From the NCBI RefSeq assembly GCF_042680885.1, contig NZ_JBHUEO010000037.1, positions 1 to 64,000 of the forward strand: a stretch of 64,000 nucleotides of DNA, read 5' to 3'. Made by a program: the position numbers and the translations under genes. The notes below the pieces were generated by a model. It was not told the DNA's origin, did not search any database, and saw only the letters and a list, made by a program, of their open reading frames with translations. The stretch is from Siminovitchia sediminis (GTDB lineage Bacteria; Bacillota; Bacilli; Bacillales; Bacillaceae_C). Of this stretch, positions 8,966 through 18,435 are shown in pieces (the stretch's first letter is position 1; each line of letters begins with the position of its first letter).

Positions 8966-10915
8966 TTACATTCCTCCACGGAACAGTGCCAATTCTTCAT
9001 CGGAAGCTTCCACACTAAACAATAAATTTCCCACACCGGTAATCGAAAGCAGGCAATCTCCTTGCTGAAACTGAGGGACTTGAGCAATTTCGGATTCACT
9101 CATTTGACCTTCAAAAATGGTTCTCAATGCATCCAACGTATTTGAATCCTGCTGCATGATGAATTTGTATTGGGTGAGTTCAAACAAGGTACGTATTTTT
9201 GTGACCACCTCCGTATCCGAATGATTCGGAACAAAGTCTCGGATGGATTGACTGGCAAGGAGCAGTCCGCCAAAATACTTTCTGGCTTCCCTTGCAAAGT
9301 CTGTTAAAAAGCCGACGGCCAACATATTATCCGCATTGACCATCCGATGGGCTTCATCAATAATGACCATAAATCGGACGGCATCATCCTCATCAAAGTT
9401 CTCATCTTCATAAATAGCTTTCATTTGCGGAGCACCAATTTGAATGAGATTATCCCAGATGAGTGTTAAAGCATTATACATTTGGGCATTAAAGACGCTT
9501 TTCTCCAACCGGGTTAAGTTCCGGATGGAAAAGAAGATCACCTGTTCATTCGTGAATTCCGGTAATGTCGTATGGCCATTAAATAAATAGGAATAGCTAT
9601 GAACCAAGTTATCTATCACCAATTCAATTTTTTCTAATCGATTTGCACGGGATACGGATAGTTCGCGCCGGATGATTCTCTTTTCAGGGACCTCGTACAG
9701 TTCATTTCTTAAATACGAGAGGAAATTGCTGAAAATGGGATACTCATTATTCTCCAGGTTTGTTACTCCGGTTGTATGAATTTTTTCTGTAAAACCAAGA
9801 TGTTGATAGAAAGAACGAAGGATTTTCTTGAACTCCTCAATCTCTTCCATTGATGGATTATTTGCTAAAAACTCATAGAATGTGGCTACTTTTGATAAGT
9901 GCTGCATAAAACTTATTTCTTCATTTTTAACTGAATCCCCGCCATCCTCTACTTGATATATTTGTAAAGGATTGATTACTCCATGGCTTCCATCTAAACT
10001 AATGGTTTGACCGTTCAATGCATCAACAAGTGTGGTAAATTCCCCCGTTACATCAAAGCCGCGTATGAAATTTCCACGGCAGGCATTGTCCATTGTCAGC
10101 TTTTTTAACGCTGTTGACTTGCCCGCACCCATTGTACCCACTACAACCCCATTATAAAAACGGCGCTTTTTGTCTTTGTGAAACAGATCAAAGAGAACAT
10201 TTCCGCCGGTGAAAGAGGCACCTAAGTAACTGCCTTTTGGATCATTTAGTTCTGAAAAGTGGAAAGGCAGCCCAGCTGCGAGTGAAAGAGCCGGGATCCC
10301 CTTTCCTTCCCTTTTATTAGGGAAATCCTGCTGTTGATCATACGGCAAAAACATTGATTGCCATTCCCAACTGGATTCATTTAAAAATATTTGCCCTTTA
10401 AATCCAAGTGAGTTTAATTCCGTTATCACAGATTGAATCTTTTGCTCCAATTCCATAAGCGTGACAGCATGAACAAACAGACGAAGATGAACAAGTTTGA
10501 CTACTTCACCCATTTGACTGATATCCTGATAGAGCCCTTCTAATTCGCGATAGCTGTTTTGTGCATCAATCCGTTCCGAGTCATGTTTTGAACTCTGAAA
10601 ACGAACCTGTTGTTCCAGCATGCTTTTATTAATAGAGCTGACAGCTTCATCTTTATCCATTGTTGCTACATCTTTGATCGTGATCACGTCCCGCATGGCC
10701 ATGATTTTTTCTAACCATAATTCATTTGCTGCACTTGGGTAATCCCAAATATGAATGCACGCTTCATACCCGTCTCCCTTTTGAATGTATTTATCTTTAA
10801 AGTTAATTCCACCCATCGGTTGAATGGCCGCCAAGAAGGAAGGATCAAGCTTAGGCTTTTCTTCCTTCGATTTTACAGTTTCTGCTTTTTTCCCTTTGAT
10901 CACTTTCAATTTCAT
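8966..10915 (-). CDS. VirB4/TraE-type conjugation ATPase
   Basis: About 650 residues with the full VirB4 ATPase core: Walker A GTMGAGKSTALKK near residue 260 and Walker B FMVIIDEAHRM near 530, followed by a LLLASQSIRDF segment (ATPase motif with Gln). VirB4 proteins energise assembly of the transfer channel at the membrane. A separate gene immediately upstream (10919-11569) may supply an extra N-terminal part. I prefer the ATG at 10915; a GTG at 10918 directly abuts the upstream stop. Confident family call. Confidence 0.92.
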   Translation of the reverse strand: MKLKVIKGKKAETVKSKEEKPKLDPSFLAAIQPMGGINFKDKYIQKGDGYEACIHIWDYPSAANELWLEKIMAMRDVITIKDVATMDKDEAVSSINKSMLEQQVRFQSSKHDSERIDAQNSYRELEGLYQDISQMGEVVKLVHLRLFVHAVTLMELEQKIQSVITELNSLGFKGQIFLNESSWEWQSMFLPYDQQQDFPNKREGKGIPALSLAAGLPFHFSELNDPKGSYLGASFTGGNVLFDLFHKDKKRRFYNGVVVGTMGAGKSTALKKLTMDNACRGNFIRGFDVTGEFTTLVDALNGQTISLDGSHGVINPLQIYQVEDGGDSVKNEEISFMQHLSKVATFYEFLANNPSMEEIEEFKKILRSFYQHLGFTEKIHTTGVTNLENNEYPIFSNFLSYLRNELYEVPEKRIIRRELSVSRANRLEKIELVIDNLVHSYSYLFNGHTTLPEFTNEQVIFFSIRNLTRLEKSVFNAQMYNALTLIWDNLIQIGAPQMKAIYEDENFDEDDAVRFMVIIDEAHRMVNADNMLAVGFLTDFAREARKYFGGLLLASQSIRDFVPNHSDTEVVTKIRTLFELTQYKFIMQQDSNTLDALRTIFEGQMSESEIAQVPQFQQGDCLLSITGVGNLLFSVEASDEELALFRGGM

Positions 10916-10918
10916 CAC

Positions 10919-11569
10919 CTACAGTTTGGAATTTTGATTGTTCATTACAAACAGCACGTCTTTTTTCTTTTCAATCGGCAATTCTTCTAAAGGAAACGTC
11001 TGCTGCATTGCCCGAATGAATTGTTTCTTTTGATCATGTAATTGTTGAGGAGTATCGGCATATAAAAAAAGAAAGAACTCCCGGTTAGTACGTTCTTTCT
11101 CCAAGTAATCCATTTCAAATAATTTTCGTTCAATAAATTGCAAACGCAATGGATCGATGGTTTTCTCTTTTTTCCTTAACCAATAGGCTTTTTGTTTTTC
11201 CGTATTTGCGGGAAAGTTTAAAGCGACTTCTTTAAATGCCGGAAAATAACTTCTTAACAACCGTGCTTGGGATAATAACATAAATTGCAAATCCCCATCA
11301 TTCATGGAGTACAAATCTTTTGTGGTAATCTGCAAAATGTCCATCACACCGTTTTTCATTAAAATGTGATCTTCATGTATCTGTAAAAAAGGCAGAACTG
11401 AAGGGGTCTGTCTTAATACTTTTTCTTTCCTTACTTGTTTCTTTCGTGTTTTTTCTCTTTTCTTAAACCTAAGACGCTTCAACCATTCTTTTTTCTTCTT
11501 TTGTTTTTTGAAAGGAGCAGGATGAACCATTGGCGTAACGACCTCTTGTTCTTTTTTCAATTCTCCCAT
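10919..11569 (-). CDS. VirB4-associated N-terminal-domain-like protein
   Basis: A 216-residue protein with a very basic lysine-rich N-terminus (residues 20-50) followed by a globular part, LPFLQIHEDHILMKNGVMDILQI and on, that resembles the N-terminal region of VirB4/TraE proteins. It is fused in neither frame to VirB4 but abuts it with no gap, so the pair looks like a split VirB4. The basic tail could contact membrane or DNA. Tight packing with the VirB3-like and VirB4 genes supports a role in the secretion channel. Family relation is inferred. Confidence 0.55.
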   Translation of the reverse strand: MGELKKEQEVVTPMVHPAPFKKQKKKKEWLKRLRFKKREKTRKKQVRKEKVLRQTPSVLPFLQIHEDHILMKNGVMDILQITTKDLYSMNDGDLQFMLLSQARLLRSYFPAFKEVALNFPANTEKQKAYWLRKKEKTIDPLRLQFIERKLFEMDYLEKERTNREFFLFLYADTPQQLHDQKKQFIRAMQQTFPLEELPIEKKKDVLFVMNNQNSKL

Positions 11570-11574
11570 GGCTT

Positions 11575-11907
11575 TTATCTATCCTCCCCGTAACGCTCTT
11601 CTTGAAGCAATACCTCATTCAAAAGCTTCTGGTTATCCAATGAGTGGTATGCTTGTCTGTTATGTTTAAAAAGCAAATAGAAGGACATGTAGTTTTTCAA
11701 ACCCGGATTGTTTCTGGATGGCAGGACAATCCACAACAATATTGCCCCACTCATAACGAAATATGGAATTGTAAAAACGCTGTGAACTAAATCACGCAAC
11801 ATAGTAAATATAAAAAAGAAGCTAATCAACAAAATGATTAGCTCCTTCATTTCCAATCCGAAAAGTTTAGGCTTTGATCTGATCTCTTTAGGTATTTCAT
11901 ACTTCAT
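11575..11907 (-). CDS. VirB3/PrgI-like small membrane protein (DUF5592-like)
   Basis: A 110-residue protein with the usual VirB3-like shape: a short polar start (MKYEIPKEIRSKPKLFG), two adjacent transmembrane helices (about residues 24-44 and 48-66), then a hydrophilic C-terminus containing the HNRQAYHSL segment. VirB3/PrgI-like proteins sit next to VirB4 and help form the inner-membrane complex. The gene overlaps the VirB6-like gene by four bases and precedes the split VirB4, the conserved order virB6-virB3-virB4. Confidence 0.7.
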   Translation of the reverse strand: MKYEIPKEIRSKPKLFGLEMKELIILLISFFFIFTMLRDLVHSVFTIPYFVMSGAILLWIVLPSRNNPGLKNYMSFYLLFKHNRQAYHSLDNQKLLNEVLLQEERYGEDR

Positions 11908-14462
11908 TCGTTATGCTTCCCCTTCCTGTTCATGCGGTGTCCTGGTGGTATCTTTATTTGGTGAACAGCCGAATTCATGGACTGCTTCAAATTATTTACA
12001 CGGGTATGTGTTGCACTTTTCGTTTTATCTATACCTGTTTGCAAGGTTTGTGTAGGATGAACGACCGCTCTTGCAGTTTGTATGGCTGCATTTCCGGATC
12101 CTCTGCCTAATCTTCGGATACTTTGCCCAAGGCTAAAGCCTGAATTTCCCGCACGTACAATTTGCTCCTTTGCCTGCTGGATATGCCGGTTCCCGCCAGC
12201 CAATGTATTTGTATGGTGGACCTCTTTATGGCCATACGATTTACTTTGTTTAGAAAGCCCAGAAGATGGAGCGGTAGTGGTATGGTGTACTTTCTGGCCG
12301 CCTGGACTGGATAGGACGTATCCGCTTTTCTCATCATCTGATGGTGTCTCTACAGTTCCTTCCGTGTAAATTCTATCTTGATTGCTCCCTGTTGGTAAAA
12401 TACTACTATGGCTCGGTTGAGCAGAGACATTTGAGCTGGTTAAATGTGCACTGTGGCTTGATTGCATATTTTGTGAAGTTTCCATATCGGCTGCTGATCC
12501 AGGAACTAAAATTCCGGATGCTGTTTGGGCATATCCAGACGGTATATTTTGTTGACGTTGTCCTTGACCTATCCCCACCTGTGAAGATGCTTCCACTGAT
12601 TGCCTCTTTGATTTTAAAGAAGTCCCTTTTCCTGCAGAAACCGGCCCCTTCATTTGTCTTTCTGTGCCCTTGATGTTAGAGGACTGGATTTTCGAGATTC
12701 CATTTTCTTTTGCATGCACCGATGATTGTGAGGGAATTGCACCGTTTACATAAGGTTCGCTTGAATTTTGCTTAGATTGAGAAGCCGAATCCAACTGCTC
12801 ATTACCAGAAGCAGATATTCCATCTTTTATACCCTCATCCGCCATTTTTGGTGAATCCCCGTTTCCCTTCATTTTTTCACTACCATGCTTAGAAATTTCT
12901 CCTTTTGCGGCTATTCCAGGCATTGGCTTGACAGGGACTCTTCTTGACCGTCCTGCCATTTCTTCCGGCGTTTTACTGGCTATACCTGACACTGTACGCC
13001 TGGCAAAATTCGCTCCGCCTGCTAAACCTGTCGTAGCCTTTCCTGCAAGCCCAAGACCTTTCTCTATTCCTTTCCCGACAGCTTTGGTACCAGTACCGGC
13101 TAGTCTGGCTCCTGCATACGCTCCCAGCATGGCTTGATATCCGCTTCGTAAACCGGCATCAATACCAAGCATCCGCTGAACAATATCCGGTGCATCAATT
13201 AACGCCCAAGCACCGGCAATAAGCAAAAGAAGAACACCCACACCGCCAATGCTCCCCTTCAACCCGTTTGCCCACGAAGAATACAGGATAAATAATTTTA
13301 ACAGCATGGTCATAATAAAGATAACCGCAAAGGTGTTCATGATTTCGACCAACACCTTCTTTGTACGTTGACCGCCGGTTAAGTCAGTTGCGGCAATAAA
13401 CATCCCAAATATTTGGTGGAAAGCTAAATCAAAGATGGAACGACCGATTTTGATTACTGTAATCACTAAGGCTAGTGTGGTCACTAACAAGGAAACTATT
13501 AGTACACCCCAGTTCACATGATATCGATAATAACTTTCACGCCCCATTTTGGTAGACGGTACTGTATTTTTTTCTAACTCGACGATGGTAAAGTCATCGC
13601 CATACCCAGTGGAAATTGATTGAGTTTTTAAGGCCTCATATGCTTGCGGTGGGTTCTTGTCTTTCAATTCTTTAACCCAATTCTTTGTTTTCCACTTGAG
13701 TAATTTGGCCTCATCCTCGTGGAAATCTAATTTTTGTGTAACGGGTAAATACGGTAAACTTTTTTCAGATAATCGATTGGCATACGTAAAGTCTGTTGTC
13801 CCTATTCGACTATCTTCTTTACTCATAGGTTTAGGAGGTAAATACTTGTCGCCGTCTTTTTTATTGGAAAATTCAAAATTACCTTCCGCATAATATAATA
13901 CATCTGCTACATTACTTTTCACGAGTTCATTTGCTAATTTTTTATTTTCAGGATTTATTTGTTCTACCCCTAAATTTGTAACTTTTCCCATATTGACCAT
14001 TAGATCAGGAATAACTACAATAACACACAGTGCCAAAATTACATTTATAATTACTTCATTTCTCTTTTCTATTTTATTGAACATAAATTGAAATCCAAGA
14101 ACAAAAAGTGCAATAAAAAATACGCCCCATACCACGGGTCGTGCCATCTCCATAAATTCTTGGATTGGACCAGATGAATAAAAGTCATTCAATGTGATCA
14201 CTTTATCAATAATTCCTTCAACGAAACTATTCAACCAGGCTAGTGAGAAAATCGCACCCGCGCCGATTAATCGAATAAAATCTTGTATAAACCACCCATG
14301 ATCTAAGTGCAAAATATACTCCATTTCTTTATGCAGCTTAATTAATTGTTCATCCGAAGTTTTCCTCTCTGCGAACGCTACATCAAGGTTTAAAAAGACG
14401 AAGGAGATAAATACAACTAAAATAGAAAAGAAAATTAATAAAGGTTTTTTTTTAATACTCAT
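11904..14462 (-). CDS. VirB6-like polytopic channel protein (CD3337/EF1877 type)
   Basis: About 852 residues. The N-terminal half has a signal-like helix (about 7-30) and six further transmembrane segments up to about residue 430, including FFIALFVLGFQFMF and a GVGVLLLLIAGAWALID helix. The C-terminal half is long, hydrophilic, low in complexity and rich in Ser, Gly, Gln and Lys. This matches the large VirB6-like proteins of Gram-positive conjugative elements, which form part of the membrane pore. I choose the ATG at 14462 with GGAAGGTG upstream; a GTG nine bases earlier overlaps that site. Confident on class, not on exact family. Confidence 0.8.
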   Translation of the reverse strand: MSIKKKPLLIFFSILVVFISFVFLNLDVAFAERKTSDEQLIKLHKEMEYILHLDHGWFIQDFIRLIGAGAIFSLAWLNSFVEGIIDKVITLNDFYSSGPIQEFMEMARPVVWGVFFIALFVLGFQFMFNKIEKRNEVIINVILALCVIVVIPDLMVNMGKVTNLGVEQINPENKKLANELVKSNVADVLYYAEGNFEFSNKKDGDKYLPPKPMSKEDSRIGTTDFTYANRLSEKSLPYLPVTQKLDFHEDEAKLLKWKTKNWVKELKDKNPPQAYEALKTQSISTGYGDDFTIVELEKNTVPSTKMGRESYYRYHVNWGVLIVSLLVTTLALVITVIKIGRSIFDLAFHQIFGMFIAATDLTGGQRTKKVLVEIMNTFAVIFIMTMLLKLFILYSSWANGLKGSIGGVGVLLLLIAGAWALIDAPDIVQRMLGIDAGLRSGYQAMLGAYAGARLAGTGTKAVGKGIEKGLGLAGKATTGLAGGANFARRTVSGIASKTPEEMAGRSRRVPVKPMPGIAAKGEISKHGSEKMKGNGDSPKMADEGIKDGISASGNEQLDSASQSKQNSSEPYVNGAIPSQSSVHAKENGISKIQSSNIKGTERQMKGPVSAGKGTSLKSKRQSVEASSQVGIGQGQRQQNIPSGYAQTASGILVPGSAADMETSQNMQSSHSAHLTSSNVSAQPSHSSILPTGSNQDRIYTEGTVETPSDDEKSGYVLSSPGGQKVHHTTTAPSSGLSKQSKSYGHKEVHHTNTLAGGNRHIQQAKEQIVRAGNSGFSLGQSIRRLGRGSGNAAIQTARAVVHPTQTLQTGIDKTKSATHTRVNNLKQSMNSAVHQIKIPPGHRMNRKGKHNE

Positions 14463-14508
14463 AAATATCACCTTCCAATCAAAAAAGAACCTACCACTGT
14501 AGATTCTT

Positions 14509-15027
14509 TTATTCGTGTTCCAAATTTATATTATTAGTTTGTGCGTATTCCAAAATATTGTCGACTCCATTTACAATATCATCATCATTCATAAATGTTA
14601 ATGATTCACTAGCCATATTCCTTACCATATTTTTTGTAATAACACTTCCAGTGTATATTTTTGAACCATTATTAATTAAAACCAAACCATCATCTACTGG
14701 TTCCCAATCTATTTCTGCTTGAGGGTGTGTATGTTCCCTTCCCCATTCTATAAGCTTTTGTTCATCTTCTCCTTTTAAATTCACGTAAAACCCCGTAAGT
14801 CCTTCCTGTTTTAATGAGTCGTCAAAGGCTTCGATTAATTTTGTATCTTTAACATCTTTTTCATCTGCAGCAAAAGTCAACAACAGAAATGTCTCCTGGT
14901 TATCCAATTTCTCTTCTAATTGCTTTAAGGTTAATTCATTCATACCCTCTTCTGGTTTACCGCATCCTGCCATCACGAGCAGAACAGCCAATACTGCACC
15001 AAAAGGGAATAAAGTTCGTTTTGCCAT
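14509..15027 (-). CDS. Conjugation-operon lipoprotein with thioredoxin-like fold
   Basis: A 172-residue protein with a lipoprotein signal peptide ending in the lipobox VMAGC (Cys near residue 22). The mature part has a thioredoxin-like strand-helix order (ETFLLLTFAADEKDVKD and DDGLVLINNGSKIYTG) but no CxxC, so it is unlikely to be a redox enzyme. Placed just upstream of the VirB6-like gene, it may stabilise the channel outside the membrane or act in entry exclusion; both are guesses. GGGGGATAA precedes the ATG. Confidence 0.65.
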   Translation of the reverse strand: MAKRTLFPFGAVLAVLLVMAGCGKPEEGMNELTLKQLEEKLDNQETFLLLTFAADEKDVKDTKLIEAFDDSLKQEGLTGFYVNLKGEDEQKLIEWGREHTHPQAEIDWEPVDDGLVLINNGSKIYTGSVITKNMVRNMASESLTFMNDDDIVNGVDNILEYAQTNNINLEHE

Positions 15028-15138
15028 GTTATCCCCCCGAAGTTAATTTTGCTTTGATTATATCAAAATTAACTCGTAAAATAGGAACCTTTTGGAAATA
15101 TGAATAAAAAGTAACAACTTATAGGACATGGGTTGTGT

Positions 15139-15144
15139 TATACT
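15139..15144 (+). promoter_or_regulatory. Extended -10 promoter element of the small toxin gene
   Basis: TGT-TATACT is a good extended -10 element about 70 bp upstream of the toxin ATG. No strong -35 is seen, as allowed for extended -10 promoters. A second TACAAT box lies at 15152-15157. Confidence 0.4.
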
Positions 15145-15215
15145 TTTGCTAGTACAATAGAATCGGCTCTCTCAAGGGCGGTCTGGCTCATCCCCAATGA
15201 AAGGGGGTGAGGCTG

Positions 15216-15296
15216 ATGACAGTATTTGAAGCGCTATCACTAATGATAGCTTTCGGTGCCTTGGTCGCCATACTGTCTCAAGACAAAAAGAAATAG
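15216..15296 (+). CDS. Putative holin-like type I toxin (TxpA/BsrG-like), 26 aa
   Basis: A 26-residue peptide starting MTVFEALSLMIAFGALVAIL and ending in a lysine-rich SQDKKK tail, the pattern of the small hydrophobic type I toxins TxpA/BsrG and 'putative holin-like toxin' peptides of Bacillus. GGGGGTGAGG stands 3-4 nt before the ATG. It runs against the conjugation operon. The 3' part of the region (15300-15440) is rich in complementary segments and carries a mirrored CTATTGTAC box at 15375-15383, consistent with a convergent antisense antitoxin RNA. Such systems kill cells that lose the element, or respond to stress. The antitoxin RNA itself is inferred. Confidence 0.72.
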   Translation: MTVFEALSLMIAFGALVAILSQDKKK

Positions 15297-15440
15297 ACCT
15301 CCCTTGAGACCTCGCAACGTTTCGGGGATGGTCTATTCCTGTAACCATAGAGCCTGCCACTCTTTGAGAGGCGACTATTGTACTTGACCGTGAGTGTTAC
15401 AGCACTTGCGGTCTCTTTTTACTTTACGTACTTCTTACCC
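15297..15440 (-). ncRNA. Possible antisense antitoxin RNA of the type I system
   Basis: The complement of the toxin mRNA 3' region can be transcribed leftward from a GTACAATAG -10-like box at 15383-15375, the mirror of the box at 15151-15159 on the other strand. The flanking sequences (TTGAGAGGCGACTATTGTAC against the leader near 15151-15175) are similar inverted copies. TxpA/BsrG systems have an antisense RNA of this arrangement. No -35 or transcript end is proven. Confidence 0.35.
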
Positions 15441-15494
15441 TTTTTATAACACATTTTAACATCAATTACAATAAACGAACCAAAATGATCATGA

Positions 15495-15737
15495 TTATCC
15501 TTGATGGAGTAAATGCAAGTCCCTTGATAACATGGGAATCACTTCTCCCAGTTGAAATAATTCTTCAGGCATTAAGGTTAATCCTTTCCCAATATCCGAT
15601 TTATTTGGCGGCCACCAACGGATATCATATTTTGGTTCATTTCCATTCCAGCTTACCAGATTCAACTCTTTTCTCCAGCCGTTTTTTCCTTCCTTAAGAA
15701 CGGCTATTTCCTTCAATATTTGAAACTTCATTCTCAC
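15495..15737 (-). CDS. PC4/YdbC-like ssDNA-binding protein
   Basis: An 80-residue protein whose centre WNGNEPKYDIRWWPPNKSD with the following GKGLTLMPEEL is the hallmark of the PC4/YdbC family, homodimeric proteins that bind single-stranded DNA. Lactococcal YdbC is a structurally known member. In a conjugation operon, directly after virD4, it could coat or present the transferred strand or help priming. Start chosen as the GTG at 15737, ten bases after GGAGG; an ATG two codons later is possible. Confident on family. Confidence 0.8.
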   Translation of the reverse strand: MRMKFQILKEIAVLKEGKNGWRKELNLVSWNGNEPKYDIRWWPPNKSDIGKGLTLMPEELFQLGEVIPMLSRDLHLLHQG

Positions 15738-15768
15738 TTCGTCTGCACCTCCTCTTTTTGAAATAATA

Positions 15769-18021
15769 TCAAACTGCTCCTTTTACCTGTTTCCTCAATG
15801 CCTCTTTTTCATCTAATTCCAATGGCTCCCCGGTTTCCTCGATGCTTTCCTCCTGTTCGCGCCTTTTTTGCTCCTGTTTTTCTCTTGCTTCCCTGATCTT
15901 TTGATCCCATTTCTCTAGAACAGCGTCAGGAAGACATTGGCTTAGGCTTTTATATATTTTGTAGATGATTGGACCGGACAGGGATGTTTCATAGGTTAAA
16001 TAACTCAGCAGATGCAAAAAGGACCATTTATCTATCTCGTCCTCATACTTAAACGTTTCACCGCATGCAATAAACACTTTCCTTAAATCCGTTTTCAGTT
16101 TAAGGAAGTCATCCCGTCCCATAGCATCTACCATACGCACAAATTGTTCCTGTTCATTTTTTGAAGTAAAGACCATTTGCGATAAATTCAAATCGTGGTA
16201 TGTCGTGGACATAATTGGAAGTTCTAATATGGACCGGCTGTTATCAAAATCATCGGCCAGGTATTCCCACCGAAATTTGTGCGAAGTCACATCTTTATTA
16301 AAAATCGGTTTTGGAACGATTTTACGGCGCTTGTTATCCTGGCGTTTGTTGGCCCGAACTACTACCGATTGTCCTTCTTTTAATTGCATCAATTCATCCG
16401 GCATCATCAGAGGCCGTTCCTTGACTGATTCGCTATGAGACTTGTCGGAAGACAGTAATTTTCCGTTCCGGCTGACATCTGTGATCGTTTTTGTCCCAAT
16501 TAGCGAGCTAAACTGCTTGGCCGTTTGCTCATCCTTTGTGAGAATGTATATCTGGTTTGAACAGTTGCCGATGATGGTATCCGCTTCATCCCCATATCGG
16601 GACTTTATCTGAGAATAAGCTTGTACAATTAAATGGAAACGAAAACCACGTCCAGCACCAACAGTCACCATACCGGACATCCCTTCAACAGTTGGCATGT
16701 TTCCAAATTCATCCAGCAAAAAATGGACCTGACGCTTTAACTTCCCTGATGGACTCATTGTCGCTTTTTCCGCATTCACGCGATACAGCTGGCTGACAAA
16801 GATACTGGCCAACACATGATTCGACTCATCAAAGTCAGGTGTCACCATAAACACCGCAACAGGCTTGTCACCAAAGCCTACATCGGTTAAATTCATGCTG
16901 TTATAGCTTGTAAGCTTTGCGTTAGGCTCCAGCGCAAATATCTGGAGCTTATCCATTGCGGTTGAAAAAATACTGGCTCTTGTATTACCGGCAGCGAAGT
17001 TACTTGTCGCATACATCATCCTTGCCGGATTATTGTCTTCCCTTGCTCTAAAAAACAAATCTAACGCATTATTGCCTTCTTCATCATTATCGCCGCCTTT
17101 CGTAGAAAGAAAGTTTGCCACTGAATACATGTTGACTTTTTCTTCTTTTCCTGTAGCAATGGCATCCTCGGTAAGTGCTAAAATGATTGCAGTTACCAAG
17201 GACTTTGCCGAATTGGACCAGAACGGATCTTTTGCATTCGGATCATGATATAGGCTGTACGCCACACTATTTGCATATTGTTGGGCTAAACTCGGATTCC
17301 CTGTTTTCCAGGCGTCAACCACCAAATGCAAAGGATTAAATCCCATGCCCATAGATTGCTGAATAAGATTGAACACGTGAACTTCATAGCCACGCTTAAT
17401 TAATGTGTCATAACTGGCAGCAGCCAACTCCCCTTTGGGATCGTTGACAACCAAGGACGGTTTATTTTTTGCCCGACTTAACACATCCAGCATCGGAAAG
17501 ACAAAGGTTTCCCCTTTCCCGGATCTTGTAATACCAATGACCATCGTATGAATTGGCCCTTCATCAATCAATAAACGATAAGGACGATATTTTTCTTGGA
17601 GCCCTGATATAATGACTCCCCCATTGCCGTCATACTCCTCTTTTGCTGCAGGAATCATTTTATATTGCTTCTTCAATGCCTTGACCTTCTCAAATTCGCT
17701 CGTTCCATGCTGTCCTTTGTTCAAAGACTGATAATTCATTCGTATATTAAAAAGAAACTTAATCAGCCCAATTCCAACAATCAAATAGAACCCGGCATAA
17801 AACCATAGAACATCTGTCTGAAAATGCAAAAAGCTTTCCCATGGAATGGAAAAGCCAACGTTTTCAGGATCTTTTGCGAACTGTTCAATAGCAAGAAGCA
17901 ACTTTTGCAAAAAAGCCAAAACAAAATTAGCCAAGAAAAAGGAAACAATTAAAAATCCGATGGCAAATAAGAATATTGCCTTCGGACTCGTCAATCGCTC
18001 TAATAGTTGCTTATTTTGCAT
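15769..18021 (-). CDS. VirD4/TraG-type coupling ATPase
   Basis: About 750 residues: two N-terminal membrane helices (about 14-38 and 70-95), Walker A ITRSGKGETFVFPML near 180, and Walker B HFLLDEFGNMP near 440, then RFHLIVQAYSQ. It links the relaxosome at oriT to the secretion channel. The open frame extends 23 codons further (to a GTG at 18090), but that part encodes DAIWKILEVWGGDF, a phage tail protein fragment. The real start is the ATG at 18021 behind AAGGTGG/AAAGGA. So the gene lies directly on the edge of a phage-derived remnant. Confidence 0.92.
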   Translation of the reverse strand: MQNKQLLERLTSPKAIFLFAIGFLIVSFFLANFVLAFLQKLLLAIEQFAKDPENVGFSIPWESFLHFQTDVLWFYAGFYLIVGIGLIKFLFNIRMNYQSLNKGQHGTSEFEKVKALKKQYKMIPAAKEEYDGNGGVIISGLQEKYRPYRLLIDEGPIHTMVIGITRSGKGETFVFPMLDVLSRAKNKPSLVVNDPKGELAAASYDTLIKRGYEVHVFNLIQQSMGMGFNPLHLVVDAWKTGNPSLAQQYANSVAYSLYHDPNAKDPFWSNSAKSLVTAIILALTEDAIATGKEEKVNMYSVANFLSTKGGDNDEEGNNALDLFFRAREDNNPARMMYATSNFAAGNTRASIFSTAMDKLQIFALEPNAKLTSYNSMNLTDVGFGDKPVAVFMVTPDFDESNHVLASIFVSQLYRVNAEKATMSPSGKLKRQVHFLLDEFGNMPTVEGMSGMVTVGAGRGFRFHLIVQAYSQIKSRYGDEADTIIGNCSNQIYILTKDEQTAKQFSSLIGTKTITDVSRNGKLLSSDKSHSESVKERPLMMPDELMQLKEGQSVVVRANKRQDNKRRKIVPKPIFNKDVTSHKFRWEYLADDFDNSRSILELPIMSTTYHDLNLSQMVFTSKNEQEQFVRMVDAMGRDDFLKLKTDLRKVFIACGETFKYEDEIDKWSFLHLLSYLTYETSLSGPIIYKIYKSLSQCLPDAVLEKWDQKIREAREKQEQKRREQEESIEETGEPLELDEKEALRKQVKGAV

Positions 18022-18378
18022 ATTCCTTTTCCACCTTCCCTTTTTAAAATCTCCGCCCCAAACTTCGAGTATCTTCCAAATGGCATCCACACATGAAATG
18101 TAATAAAAATTTGTCGTTGCTTTTTCGAGTGATCAACCGTGCCAGTCCAGCTAGTGCCTTGCAGGGCAGCATTAAGCGTTTCCTGCGCTTCCTTATTAAC
18201 AAACCTCTTCTTCTTTGACATGTTTGGCGTATACAACATCAGCTTCGATGCTAAAGGAAAAAGGCTCATCAGGAACGCCGTTCAATTGATCCTTAAATAG
18301 CGTACTGACAAGCCCTGTGGAATCGGAAATGACTGTGAGCATGTTGTCGTCTTGGCTAAATATATAAACCTCTGGCAA
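18022..18378 (-). pseudogene. Frameshifted remnant of a phage tail-associated protein
   Basis: Three reading frames in a row give pieces of one tail protein of the Gp37/prophage-tail type: MPEVYIFSQDDNMLTVIS with LNGVPDEPFSFSIEAD in the first, FVNKEAQETLNAALQGTSW in the second, and TNFYYISCVDAIWKILEVW in the third, in the order expected in the intact family. The first piece ends at a TGA right after VKEEEVC, and a deletion removed the middle. The last piece runs up to the virD4 ribosome binding site. It is a decayed fragment, not an active gene. Confidence 0.7.
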
Positions 18379-18435
18379 AATATCACCTCACTCTTTTAAA
18401 AAGAGCTTAATTAGGACTCCTTTACTATCAATCTT

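Noticed and set aside
18019..18090. Upstream extension of the VirD4 gene to a GTG at 18090
   Set aside because: The extra 23 codons encode a phage tail fragment, and a proper ribosome binding site precedes the ATG at 18021.
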